DNA from: Vannielia litorea
Lineage (GTDB): Bacteria > Pseudomonadota > Alphaproteobacteria > Rhodobacterales > Rhodobacteraceae
Assembly: GCF_900142295.1 (NCBI RefSeq)
Contig: NZ_FSRL01000001.1
Location: 2,232,001 to 2,296,000, forward strand
Direction: 5' to 3'
Length of the DNA stretch: 64,000 bases
Shown here: positions 16,688 through 25,841 of the stretch, piece after piece
Layout: each line of letters begins with the position of its first letter
Position numbering within the stretch: position 1 is the stretch's first letter
Translations under genes and position numbers: made by a program
Notes under the pieces: generated by a model
The model's database searches: none
What the model was told of the DNA's origin: nothing
Seen by the model: only the letters and a program-made list of their open reading frames with translations

Positions 16688-18109
16688 TCAGGGCCGTGAA
16701 TAGACATCCTCGTACCTCACGATGTCATCCTCACCCACGTAACGACCTGTCTGCACCTCGATCAGCACCATCGGCACCTTGCCCGGGTTCTCAAGCCGAT
16801 GCCTCGACCCGAGCGGAACGTAGACAGACTCGTTCTCCGTCACGAGACGCACTTCGTCGTCCACCGTCACACGGGCTGTCCCCTCGACCACGATCCAGTG
16901 CTCGGACCGATGTACGTGGCTCTGAAGCGAGAGCGCCGCGCCCGGCTTGACGTGAATGCGCTTCACTTGAAAGCGCTCGCCCACAGCCAGGCTTTCGAAC
17001 CAGCCCCAGGGCCGGTGATCCTTGGGGAACTGGACGGCCTGGGGAGCCTGTTTCTGCTTCAGTGCGGAGACGGCAAGTTTGACATCCTGCGCACGGGAGG
17101 AATCGGCCACGAGGACCGCGTCATTCATCGCCACGGCAATCACGTTCTTCAGGCCGATGCCGACGATCTCGAGACTATCGCTGTCAGACCGCAACAGAGT
17201 GTCGTCGCAGTCGATCGCGGTAGCTCCACCGGAGGTAGCAACGCCACGTGCATCACCCTCGGTCTCGCGCCAGACGGCATCCCAGCCACCGAGGTCCGAC
17301 CACCGGCCCGGATAGGGCACCACAACAAGGTTGGAGGCATGTTCCATCACCGCGTAGTCGACGGAGATATCCTCCGCGCTCGACCAGGGCTCCGCAGCAA
17401 GACGGAGGAACCCGAGGTCGGGCCGCGCCTGCTCGACGGCCGCCCTGACCGGCTCGAGAAGCCCGGATGCGTGCTGCGCAAAGGCGTCCAGCATATCCTT
17501 GGCCCGGAAGAGAAAGATCCCCGCGTTCCAGAGAAACGTCCCCTGTTCGAGCATCTGCGACGCGGCGGCGACGTCGGGTTTCTCGACGAACCGAACCAGC
17601 GGAAATGGCCTTTGCTCGCCCTGCGGAGGCTGCTCCAGCTCCAGGTAGCCATAGGCCGTTTCGGGGTGGGTTGGCGCTATGCCGAACGTCACCAGCTTTC
17701 CCTCCTCGGCCGCCGCGAGGCCGGCTGCGACGGCTTCCCGAAAGGCACCGGGCTCCGGGATGAGGTGGTCGGACGGCGCGACCAGCAGGATCGCTTCCGG
17801 GTCATCGCGCAACGCGTAAATCGTTGCGGCCAATACGGCCGGGGCCGTGTTGCGGCCCTCCGGCTCGATCAGTATGGCACCTGGGTCCACGCCTTCGGCA
17901 GAGAGTTGTTCCGTCGCGATGAAGCGAAAGTCAGAGCCCGTGACCACGATCGGTGCCGCAAAGCCGTCCGCCGCCAACCGACCAGCGGATCTCTGGAACA
18001 AGCTCCGTTCGCCGAGGATGCTCGAAAACTGCTTGGGATAGGACTTTCGGGAGAGCGGCCACAGCCGCGTTCCGGAGCCGCCGCACAAGATCACAGGAGT
18101 AATGGTCAT
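16688..18109 (-). CDS. manC: Mannose-1-phosphate guanylyltransferase / mannose-6-phosphate isomerase
   Basis: A 473-residue bifunctional enzyme supplying GDP-mannose for polysaccharide. The nucleotidyltransferase part has VILCGGSGTRLWPLSRKSYPKQF at the N-terminus and VEKPD further on. The C-terminal cupin isomerase part has HRSEHWIVVEGTA and VPLGSRHRLENPG. The start at MTITPVILC matches the family; an upstream ATG at 18142 would add 11 residues. It follows the sugar transferase gene in the EPS operon. Symbols used for this family vary (cpsB, algA, xanB). Confidence 0.92.
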   Translation of the reverse strand: MTITPVILCGGSGTRLWPLSRKSYPKQFSSILGERSLFQRSAGRLAADGFAAPIVVTGSDFRFIATEQLSAEGVDPGAILIEPEGRNTAPAVLAATIYALRDDPEAILLVAPSDHLIPEPGAFREAVAAGLAAAEEGKLVTFGIAPTHPETAYGYLELEQPPQGEQRPFPLVRFVEKPDVAAASQMLEQGTFLWNAGIFLFRAKDMLDAFAQHASGLLEPVRAAVEQARPDLGFLRLAAEPWSSAEDISVDYAVMEHASNLVVVPYPGRWSDLGGWDAVWRETEGDARGVATSGGATAIDCDDTLLRSDSDSLEIVGIGLKNVIAVAMNDAVLVADSSRAQDVKLAVSALKQKQAPQAVQFPKDHRPWGWFESLAVGERFQVKRIHVKPGAALSLQSHVHRSEHWIVVEGTARVTVDDEVRLVTENESVYVPLGSRHRLENPGKVPMVLIEVQTGRYVGEDDIVRYEDVYSRP

Positions 18110-18163
18110 TCGGTTCGTCCGTGTAAGATGATGCGTAGCCACGATCTGCCACGTAGGGCACGG

Positions 18164-18847
18164 TTACTGCCCGGTGCTGCGCAAGACCACCCCGGCGGTG
18201 CGGGCAATCAACCAAAGGTCGGACCACAGGCCCATTGATTGCGCGTACTGCACATCCAGCTGCACACGATCAGCATAGCAGATGTTGTTGCGGCCCATCA
18301 CCTGCCATGGGCCGGTGATGCCGGGCCGGAGCGCCAGGTAGGCCGATCGGAAGTTGCCATAGCGTTTCAACTCCTCCGCAACGATCGGTCGGGGCCCGAC
18401 AAAGCTCATGTCGCCACGCAGCACATTCCAGATCTGGGGCAGTTCATCGAGGCTGGTCTTCCGGATGAAATGTCCGAAGGCCGTGATACGCGGGTCTTTC
18501 CGAAGTTTGAAATCCCGATGCCATTCAGCCGCCGCCTCGGGGTTTGCGTCGAGATACTCGACCAGGCGCCGCTCGGAGTCGATGACCATAGACCGGATCT
18601 TCCAACACTGAAATCTGCGGCCGTTCTGTCCAACCCGTTCATGGCCATAGAGGCTCGGACCGCCGTCGCGCCTTGCGATTGCGCAAAGCACCAAGAGGAC
18701 CGGCGAAATCAACGGAAGCAGCAACAGGGCGAGCAGGATGTCCAACGTCCGCTTGCCCACCCGGCGATATGTCTTGCGCCCACGCACAAACCCGGGGGGC
18801 GACACACCCACCGGATTCGGATTCGACAACTTCGCAACTTTCATCAT
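18164..18847 (-). CDS. Exopolysaccharide sugar-phosphate transferase (ExoY/WbaP C-terminal type)
   Basis: A 227-residue initiating transferase that loads a hexose-1-phosphate on undecaprenyl phosphate. One N-terminal membrane segment (ILLALLLLPLISPVLLVLCAI) is followed by catalytic motifs: KIRSMV, DPRITAFGHFIRKTSLDELPQIWNVLRGDMSFVGPRP, and LRPGITGPWQVMGRN. The start MMKVAKLSN has GGGGGA upstream. It heads the minus-strand EPS operon. The sugar cannot be told from sequence. Confidence 0.9.
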   Translation of the reverse strand: MMKVAKLSNPNPVGVSPPGFVRGRKTYRRVGKRTLDILLALLLLPLISPVLLVLCAIARRDGGPSLYGHERVGQNGRRFQCWKIRSMVIDSERRLVEYLDANPEAAAEWHRDFKLRKDPRITAFGHFIRKTSLDELPQIWNVLRGDMSFVGPRPIVAEELKRYGNFRSAYLALRPGITGPWQVMGRNNICYADRVQLDVQYAQSMGLWSDLWLIARTAGVVLRSTGQ

Positions 18848-19154
18848 CGTTCCCCCGAGGCACGTCGCATTCGGTACCGTATCCAGCCTACCTGCCCGGA
18901 GACGCATGGCAGAGCGAAACACGCATGCACCCGAAGCAAGAACTTCGGTAAACGATGAATGATCATGTTTCCATCACATTATGATGAATTATTCCGCTTG
19001 GGCCGAAACCCGCGACTGACGCTGGAAAGTGTTAACAAATCCGCTCGAGAATCATGTCCTTCAGCGCTTGATTTGGCGGATTCGCCTCGACGACAAGGAA
19101 AAGGGCGAAGCCCGGAAGGGGTTCGCCCGACTAAAATGCCATCGACGGCATTGC
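18848..19154. other. Intergenic region before the EPS operon
   Basis: The 307-bp gap has no supported gene. Its middle (about 18950-19060) is distinctly AT-rich for this genome, with TGATCATG and repeated ATGATGA/TTATGATG patterns, and is the likely promoter region of the sugar transferase-manC-yjbHF-wza operon. I cannot assign a confident -35/-10 pair. Its far end carries the terminator of the next minus-strand gene and a small AATGCC/GGCATT hairpin. Confidence 0.6.
19097..19128 (-). terminator. Rho-independent terminator of the ClpP-like gene
   Basis: On the minus strand, stem GGGCGAA/TTCGCCC (arms 19103-19109 and 19122-19128) is followed by CCTTTTCCTTG-type T-rich sequence. It lies 27 bp after the stop of the gene ending at 19155. 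Confidence 0.6.
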
Positions 19155-19673
19155 CTATCGTGAGTTGTTCATCACATCGCACTGCGCCACCCCAAGGCGA
19201 ATCAGGTTCTCGCCCTTCATGCGGTAGAGTCCGCTGATCCGGTTGCGCCCGTCCTCAAGGTACCAGGCGGCGACAGGAGGGGGGTAGTGGCTTGCGATCA
19301 CCCGCGATGTATAGTCGAACTGGGCAGGGGTAAGCCGCCCGATCGCCATCGCAGGACCATGGAACCCGAAGGTCGTGTCGGGAGAGACGCAGACATCATC
19401 CAGACCAAGATACATGGTGCAGGTCGAAAAACAGACCTTGCCGCGAATCTCTACTCTCTGTCCCCGTTCTCGAATCTCATGAAGCTCGTTCAGCCGCGCC
19501 CGAATGAATCCCCCACGATCATTTCCGACAACAATCACGCCGGCAGATTGCGCCTGTGCAACCGTCCAGGTGCCCATGAGCAGAAATGAGTACAGGAATA
19601 CGGATGCGGTTCCGAGAAATCGGCGCACAGCCAACACCGCCGGCCGAAGGCCGGGCACAAACTTGTTCTTCAT
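19155..19673 (-). CDS. Periplasmic ClpP-like (COG3904-type) protein
   Basis: A 172-residue protein with a long hydrophobic leader (FLGTASVFLYSFLLMGTWTVAQAQ), probably a signal peptide. The mature part has RVEIRGKVCFSTCTMYLGLDDVCVSPDTTFGFHGP, the pattern of ClpP/crotonase-fold periplasmic proteins in which the S-T-C segment and the FHGP loop stand where protease active-site residues occur. Protease activity is not established. It lies beside the EPS genes. An AGGTGG ribosome site precedes the start. Confidence 0.6.
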   Translation of the reverse strand: MKNKFVPGLRPAVLAVRRFLGTASVFLYSFLLMGTWTVAQAQSAGVIVVGNDRGGFIRARLNELHEIRERGQRVEIRGKVCFSTCTMYLGLDDVCVSPDTTFGFHGPAMAIGRLTPAQFDYTSRVIASHYPPPVAAWYLEDGRNRISGLYRMKGENLIRLGVAQCDVMNNSR

Positions 19674-19880
19674 GTAACACCACCTTGTTTTCGCCGTGGT
19701 CAGCCCGATAACTCGAGGCTAACGACGGCCACCCTTTGCAGGGTCAAGAAGACCACAAGGCAATTAAGGCGGGGTTGATGTGGGATGATACCTTCAGGAG
19801 CAATTTACTAAAACAAGATCGAATAGACAGCCGCCAAAAGAAGGCAGCTTTCTTTGCCTCGCAATTGGCAACAGAGCCTC

Positions 19881-20156
19881 TCAGTTACCCGTCGAGACAG
19901 TGCTGGTTGTGCCGTTGGTGCTCGGTGTGCCGCCACCGCCGCCCCCCGCTCCGGCCAGGCCGGCCAGTGCAAGCGGTACAATCAGGAGTGGCGCCGCATT
20001 GGTCGCAAGACGGGGTACGGGGAGGTTGCTGCCTGAACACTCAGGAGCGGCAGCGTTTGCTGGGTCCGTACAGTTCACCGCGGTGCCGGACTGAGCAGAA
20101 GCCGGGCCGCCCAGCATGGCGAGGGTGAGTGTGACAATCGTTACTTGAAGTTTCAT
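19881..20156 (-). CDS. Small secreted YjbE/GfcA-like protein
   Basis: A 91-residue protein with a signal peptide (MKLQVTIVTLTLAMLGGPASAQ), two Cys, a hydrophobic stretch (LLIVPLALAGLAGAGGGGGG) and a Ser/Thr-rich tail. E. coli YjbE and GfcA are small exported proteins with the same Gly-then-Thr/Ser tail and sit at the head of yjbEFGH/gfc operons. The resemblance is compositional, so the call rests mainly on context. A GGGAG ribosome site precedes the start. It is divergent from the tyrosine kinase gene. Confidence 0.55.
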   Translation of the reverse strand: MKLQVTIVTLTLAMLGGPASAQSGTAVNCTDPANAAAPECSGSNLPVPRLATNAAPLLIVPLALAGLAGAGGGGGGTPSTNGTTSTVSTGN

Positions 20157-20412
20157 CGTTTACTCCCTCAGGTTGCGCAAGACGTAGCATATCACCTCCA
20201 GCACAAGAAGGCATTTTTGCCGCCACAGGTTCCGAACGGCAACAAATCGCGGAGATGACCAGTGAATAGGCAGGTTTCACCACAATGGCTCGACAACAGC
20301 CCTCTCATGCTCCAATCACCAGACCGGTTGATGTGTCGGTTCAGGAAATGCTGCACATGTCGTCAGCCAAGCTATCGTCGTCGGAACCCGGATTCTTTGG
20401 GAAATTGACCGC

Positions 20413-22563
20413 ATGCAACAAGTGACCGGTTTTTCGCGCAGCAACGCCGTGGACGAGAGAGCCACAATTCGCTCGTCCGATGCCGACATTATCGACCTCG
20501 GAGCGCTGCTGGCAACGCTCTGGCGGGGAAAGTGGATCATCGGCGCCGTCACGTCGCTCGCCATCCTGTCTGGTGGCTACTACGCCTATGCTGTCGCCGT
20601 GCCCATCTACACGGCAACCTCTGTGGTCAAACTCGAGACGCAGGAACAGAGCGTCGTGGACCTGGAGAGCGTGGTGAGCGGCCTCTCGGCAGACAGCGTG
20701 ACGATCAACTCCGAGATCGAGGTCATGCGCTCCCGAAGCCTGGCGGGCAAGGTCGTGGACAGGCTCGACCTGATGAATGACCCCGAGTTCAACGCCTCGC
20801 TGCAAGCCCCGGGTCGGCTCGAGAGCCTCAAAGCTCACCTGCGTGACGTCCTGATGGGTTCACGCGACTGGGTCGCTCGGACAGAGGAGCAACAGGCCGC
20901 CTTGAGGCGCAACATGACGGTGGATGCGCTGCTCGAGAGGGTTTCGATCACCAACATCCCGAACAGCCTGGTCTTTCGGATCCAGGCAACGTCGGAAAGC
21001 CCCGCAACCGCTGCCGAGATCGCTGATGCGGTTGCCGAGCTGTATATCCTCAACCAGCTCGACGTCAAATTCGAGGCGACCCAGCAGGCGACTGCATGGT
21101 TGACCGAGCGCGTCGCCGAATTGCGGATCGAGCTCGAAGCCGCCGAAGCAAAACTCGCCGCATTCAGCACCGAGACCGAACTGGTATCGCCCGAAGCCCT
21201 CCAGGGGTTGGAGCGGCAGTTGAAGGAACTCCGCGATCGGATCGCAACGACCTCGGAGGCACTTGCAGCGCAGTCCGATCTGGAAGCCGCGCTCGCCGAC
21301 GCGCGCACGCGGCAGCAACGGGCAACGGCCTCCGGCGATTCCCAGCTTCAACGCCTCCTGCCGCGCACGGAGAGCGACACCGCGGTCGCCCAAGCCTTCG
21401 ACACCCGCTTCGCGCAGGTCACCGAAAGAGCGCGGCTCGAGGTGGAGCGGACCACGCTGCAGCTCGCGGCCTTGCGGAGCTCCGAAACGGAGTTGCGGGC
21501 GCGGATCGACGCACAAGGCGATGATCTGATCGCACTGCAACAACTGGCGCGCGAAGCCGAGGCAAGCCGGTCGCTCTACGAGTACTTCCTCGGTCGCCTG
21601 AAAGAAACCGCAGCCCAACAGGGCATCCAGCAGGCCGACAGCCGGGTGCTTTCGAGTGCGGTGCTGCCGCAGCGCCCTACCACCCCGCGCAAATCCCTGG
21701 TCCTGGCCATGGCGGCACTCCTCGGGCTGATGGCCGGCGCAGCGATCGTCTTGCTGCGGGAGGGTCGGAACCGGAGCTTCAGAACGCCCGATGCCCTTGA
21801 GGCCGCCACGGGACACGCCGTACTCGGACAGATCCCGCGTATCCCCGTGCGCAGTCGCCGCAAGGTGCTGGAGTATCTACGCACCAAGACCAGTTCGGCC
21901 ACCGCAGAGGCGTTTCGCAACCTGCGTACCTCGGTCATGCTCTCGAACGTGGACACACCCCCGAAGGTCATCCTGTCCACCTCTGCGCTGCCGGGCGAGG
22001 GCAAGACCACCAACTCGATCGCACTGGCCCACAACTTCGTGGGGATGGGCAAGAAGGTGCTGCTGATCGAAGGCGACATACGCCGCCGGACGCTCAACGC
22101 CTATTTCGACGAGTTACCTGCGGAGGGCCTTGCCTCGGTGATCAGCGGCGCGGTGGAGAAGGAGGATGTGATCCGCCCTGTCCCCGAGTACGGCTTCCAT
22201 GTGCTCATCGGCGAGAAGACCCAGGTCAACGCGGCCGATCTCTTTTCGTCAGACAGGTTTCAGGCTCTCATCGCCGATCTCCGCAACGATTTCGATGTCA
22301 TCATTGTCGACACGCCGCCTGTGCTCGTCGTTCCGGATGCACGGATCATCTCGCAGGAGGCCGACGCCGTGCTCTTCACGGTCAAGTGGGACAGCACCTC
22401 GCGCGACCAGGTGCAGGAGGCGCTGCGCCTGCTCCGACAGGGAGATCAACAGATCACCGGGCTCGTCCTGTCGCAAATCAACCCCGGCGGGATGAAGCGT
22501 TATGGTTATGGCGGCAAGTATGGTGCCTATGGTGTCCACGGCTCCAAGTACTACGTGAACTGA
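20413..22563 (+). CDS. Polysaccharide biosynthesis tyrosine autokinase (Wzc/ExoP type)
   Basis: A 716-residue inner-membrane BY-kinase that drives and controls chain length and export of EPS with the Wza-like channel. The N-terminal Wzz domain has a membrane segment at about residues 40-62, long periplasmic coiled coils at about 210-390, and a second membrane segment near 430-450. The kinase domain has Walker A TSALPGEGKTT at about 521-531, Walker A' LLIEGDIRR, and Walker B VIIVDTPPV. A Tyr cluster of six residues closes the C-terminus, the usual autophosphorylation tail. It is transcribed away from the other EPS genes. Confidence 0.93.
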   Translation: MQQVTGFSRSNAVDERATIRSSDADIIDLGALLATLWRGKWIIGAVTSLAILSGGYYAYAVAVPIYTATSVVKLETQEQSVVDLESVVSGLSADSVTINSEIEVMRSRSLAGKVVDRLDLMNDPEFNASLQAPGRLESLKAHLRDVLMGSRDWVARTEEQQAALRRNMTVDALLERVSITNIPNSLVFRIQATSESPATAAEIADAVAELYILNQLDVKFEATQQATAWLTERVAELRIELEAAEAKLAAFSTETELVSPEALQGLERQLKELRDRIATTSEALAAQSDLEAALADARTRQQRATASGDSQLQRLLPRTESDTAVAQAFDTRFAQVTERARLEVERTTLQLAALRSSETELRARIDAQGDDLIALQQLAREAEASRSLYEYFLGRLKETAAQQGIQQADSRVLSSAVLPQRPTTPRKSLVLAMAALLGLMAGAAIVLLREGRNRSFRTPDALEAATGHAVLGQIPRIPVRSRRKVLEYLRTKTSSATAEAFRNLRTSVMLSNVDTPPKVILSTSALPGEGKTTNSIALAHNFVGMGKKVLLIEGDIRRRTLNAYFDELPAEGLASVISGAVEKEDVIRPVPEYGFHVLIGEKTQVNAADLFSSDRFQALIADLRNDFDVIIVDTPPVLVVPDARIISQEADAVLFTVKWDSTSRDQVQEALRLLRQGDQQITGLVLSQINPGGMKRYGYGGKYGAYGVHGSKYYVN

Positions 22564-22571
22564 GGCCTAGA

Positions 22572-22606
22572 GCACGGGCTCGTCACGTCGCGCGGCGAGC
22601 CCGTGC
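22572..22606. terminator. Bidirectional hairpin between wzc and ligC
   Basis: A perfect 11-bp inverted repeat GCACGGGCTCG / CGAGCCCGTGC (22572-22582 and 22596-22606) lies between two convergent genes. There is no clear T-run on either side, so it may end transcription only weakly or protect 3' ends. Confidence 0.55.
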
Positions 22607-22612
22607 CATTGA

Positions 22613-23560
22613 TCAGCTGGCGAAACTCTTCTCAATCCTGTCGAGCGTTTCCATCGCTGCCAGCGTTTCGGCCACGGACCCGTTGGGGGTGCGACCCTCT
22701 CGAATTGCGGCAAAGAACTCACGGTCGATCAGCTCGATACCGTTGTTCGACACAGCCACACCGCTGAGGTCGATCGGGTTTTCATTGCCGTCGAAGAGGT
22801 CGTCATAGCGGGCGATGTAGGTGCCGTTATCGCAGATGTAGCGGAAGAAGGTGCCGAGCGGCCCGTCGTTGTTGAACGACAGCGACAGCGTGCAGATCGC
22901 GCCGGAGGGCACCTTCATGCCGATGCTCATGTCCATGGCGATGCCGAGCTCAGGGTGGTGCGGGCCTTGCAGGCCGAAGGCCTCGGAGCAGGTCTCGCCA
23001 GTCTGGTACTGAAACAGGTCGACCGTGTGGCAGGCGTGGTGCCAGAGCAGATGGTCGGTCCAGCTCCGGGGTTCGCCCTTCGCGTTCATGTTGGACCGGC
23101 GGAAGAAGTAGGTCTGCACATCCATCTGCTGAATCTTCAGTTCGCCCGCCACGATCTTGTTGTGGATCCACTGGTGGCTCGGGTTGAAGCGCCGCACCTG
23201 CCCGGCCATGGCAACCACGCCGGTCTCTTTCTGCTTTTCCACGAGTCGGCGGCTGTCTTCGAGCGTGTCCGCCATCGGAATCTCGATGAGCACGTGCTTG
23301 CCGGCCTCCATGCAGGCCACGCCCTGGTCGGCGTGCAGCTGCGTCGGCGTCGCGAGGATCACCGCATCCACGTCATCGCGGGCGATGCATTCTTCCAGCG
23401 AGGTCGCCGCATGGCCGATGCCCCGCTCGGCGGCCAGGGCCTCGATCTTTGCCTTCGTCGGCCCCATGACCGATGTCACCTCGACGTCGTCGATTGCTGC
23501 CAAGGCATCAAGATGCTTGATCCCGAAGGCCCCGTAGGCCCCCGCCACACATACGCGCAT
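22613..23560 (-). CDS. ligC: 4-Carboxy-2-hydroxymuconate-6-semialdehyde dehydrogenase (Gfo/Idh/MocA family)
   Basis: A 315-residue NAD(P)-dependent enzyme that oxidises the ring-cleavage product of protocatechuate to 2-pyrone-4,6-dicarboxylate. It has the Rossmann start MRVCVAGAYGAFGIKHLDAL, EIPMADT in place of the usual EKP, and DHLLWHHACHTVDLFQYQTG, as in LigC. It is the last gene of the minus-strand arm, 19 bp after ligB, with GGAAGG before the start. Confidence 0.9.
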   Translation of the reverse strand: MRVCVAGAYGAFGIKHLDALAAIDDVEVTSVMGPTKAKIEALAAERGIGHAATSLEECIARDDVDAVILATPTQLHADQGVACMEAGKHVLIEIPMADTLEDSRRLVEKQKETGVVAMAGQVRRFNPSHQWIHNKIVAGELKIQQMDVQTYFFRRSNMNAKGEPRSWTDHLLWHHACHTVDLFQYQTGETCSEAFGLQGPHHPELGIAMDMSIGMKVPSGAICTLSLSFNNDGPLGTFFRYICDNGTYIARYDDLFDGNENPIDLSGVAVSNNGIELIDREFFAAIREGRTPNGSVAETLAAMETLDRIEKSFAS

Positions 23561-23579
23561 TGTCTTTCCTTCCGCTGAT

Positions 23580-24826
<1,247 letters not shown>

Positions 24827-24836
24827 TTTGTCCTCC

Positions 24837-25763
24837 CTATTCGGCCGCACGGGCGGCGCCGGACAGTGCATCATTCATAAGGTCGGCCCGGGCGGCAAAA
24901 TCCGCGTCGGCCTCGTTCAGGTCCAGTCTCAAGGAGCCCGCCAGCGCCTGCCATTCCACGATGGCCTGCGACATGTGAGCGGGCAATCCCAGTTCATCCA
25001 GCGTGCGCTCCACTTCGCGCATCTCGGCGGCACGGCGGATGCCGTGCGTGGTGGCACGCTCCAGGTTGTAGGCGGCGCGCTGGGGCCAGTTCCAGCCGGG
25101 CATGGACGCATCGAGTGACGCCAGAACGGCCTCGTCCACGCCGGCCCGCCGGCCTGCAAGGATGCACTCCAGGGTGAGCGCCTCGATTCCCTTCACCATG
25201 ATCGACCGGATCATCTTGGTGGCGCTGGCACGACCAACCTCGCCTCCCGCAATGGCGGCCTTCATATCGAGTGCGTGCAGCGCGTCACGCGCTTCACCCG
25301 CGCGCGGCCCGGACAGCAACAGCGGTGTCCGGTGCAACGCCGGGTGAACGGGCGCCATGACAGCGGTGTCGATGTAGTTGATCCCCCTGCCCTCGAGGCG
25401 CTGCGCGTTGCGACGCTTGGCGCCGGGCGAGCACGAATTGCAATCGAAGAACCAGGCGCCCGGGCCGAGTGACGAGGCGGCCGCTTCGGCGGCGACTTCC
25501 GCCTGATCGGCAGTGACGAGAGAGAAGACGAGGCTCCCCTGCGCCGCCACTTCGTCCAGCGTATCGACGCCCGTCACCCCTGCCGCGGCATAGTCCGACC
25601 ACTTGCCTTCCGCCGTCGAAGGGGAATTTGTTTTGATGTCGAAGGCTGCAATCTGAACAGCGATTCCGGCGCCTTTCCAACCGCTTGCAAAGGCCTGACC
25701 CGCCTCACCGAAGCCCAGAAGCACGATCTGCGGTCCATTTGAAAGGTGTTTGTTGTCAGGCAT
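24837..25763 (-). CDS. NAD(P)-dependent oxidoreductase, 6PGDH-like with DUF1932 C-terminal domain
   Basis: A 308-residue beta-hydroxyacid-dehydrogenase-like protein: IVLLGFGEAGQAFASGWKG Rossmann motif near the N-terminus, FDCNSCSPGAKRRNAQ, DTAVMAPVHP, and the substrate/catalytic region ATKMIRSIMVKGIEAL with Lys, then a DUF1932 C-terminal domain. The reaction is unknown. It leads the ligA-ligB-ligC arm, 10 bp before ligA, so a role in aromatic acid turnover is likely. The start at ATG 25763 has AGGAGG eight bases upstream; a GTG at 25772 overlaps that ribosome site. Confidence 0.75.
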   Translation of the reverse strand: MPDNKHLSNGPQIVLLGFGEAGQAFASGWKGAGIAVQIAAFDIKTNSPSTAEGKWSDYAAAGVTGVDTLDEVAAQGSLVFSLVTADQAEVAAEAAASSLGPGAWFFDCNSCSPGAKRRNAQRLEGRGINYIDTAVMAPVHPALHRTPLLLSGPRAGEARDALHALDMKAAIAGGEVGRASATKMIRSIMVKGIEALTLECILAGRRAGVDEAVLASLDASMPGWNWPQRAAYNLERATTHGIRRAAEMREVERTLDELGLPAHMSQAIVEWQALAGSLRLDLNEADADFAARADLMNDALSGAARAAE

Positions 25764-25841
25764 TTGAGCCACCTCCTCGTGACTGAACGCTCCCTATCAA
25801 ACAACCCCCGCGGTGAAAAATCGAAACGCAGGCCGCGTCAT

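Noticed and set aside
20157..20412. Possible small genes in the gap between the YjbE-like gene and wzc
   Set aside because: Short frames there lack ribosome sites and have no recognisable features; it is best read as a divergent promoter region.
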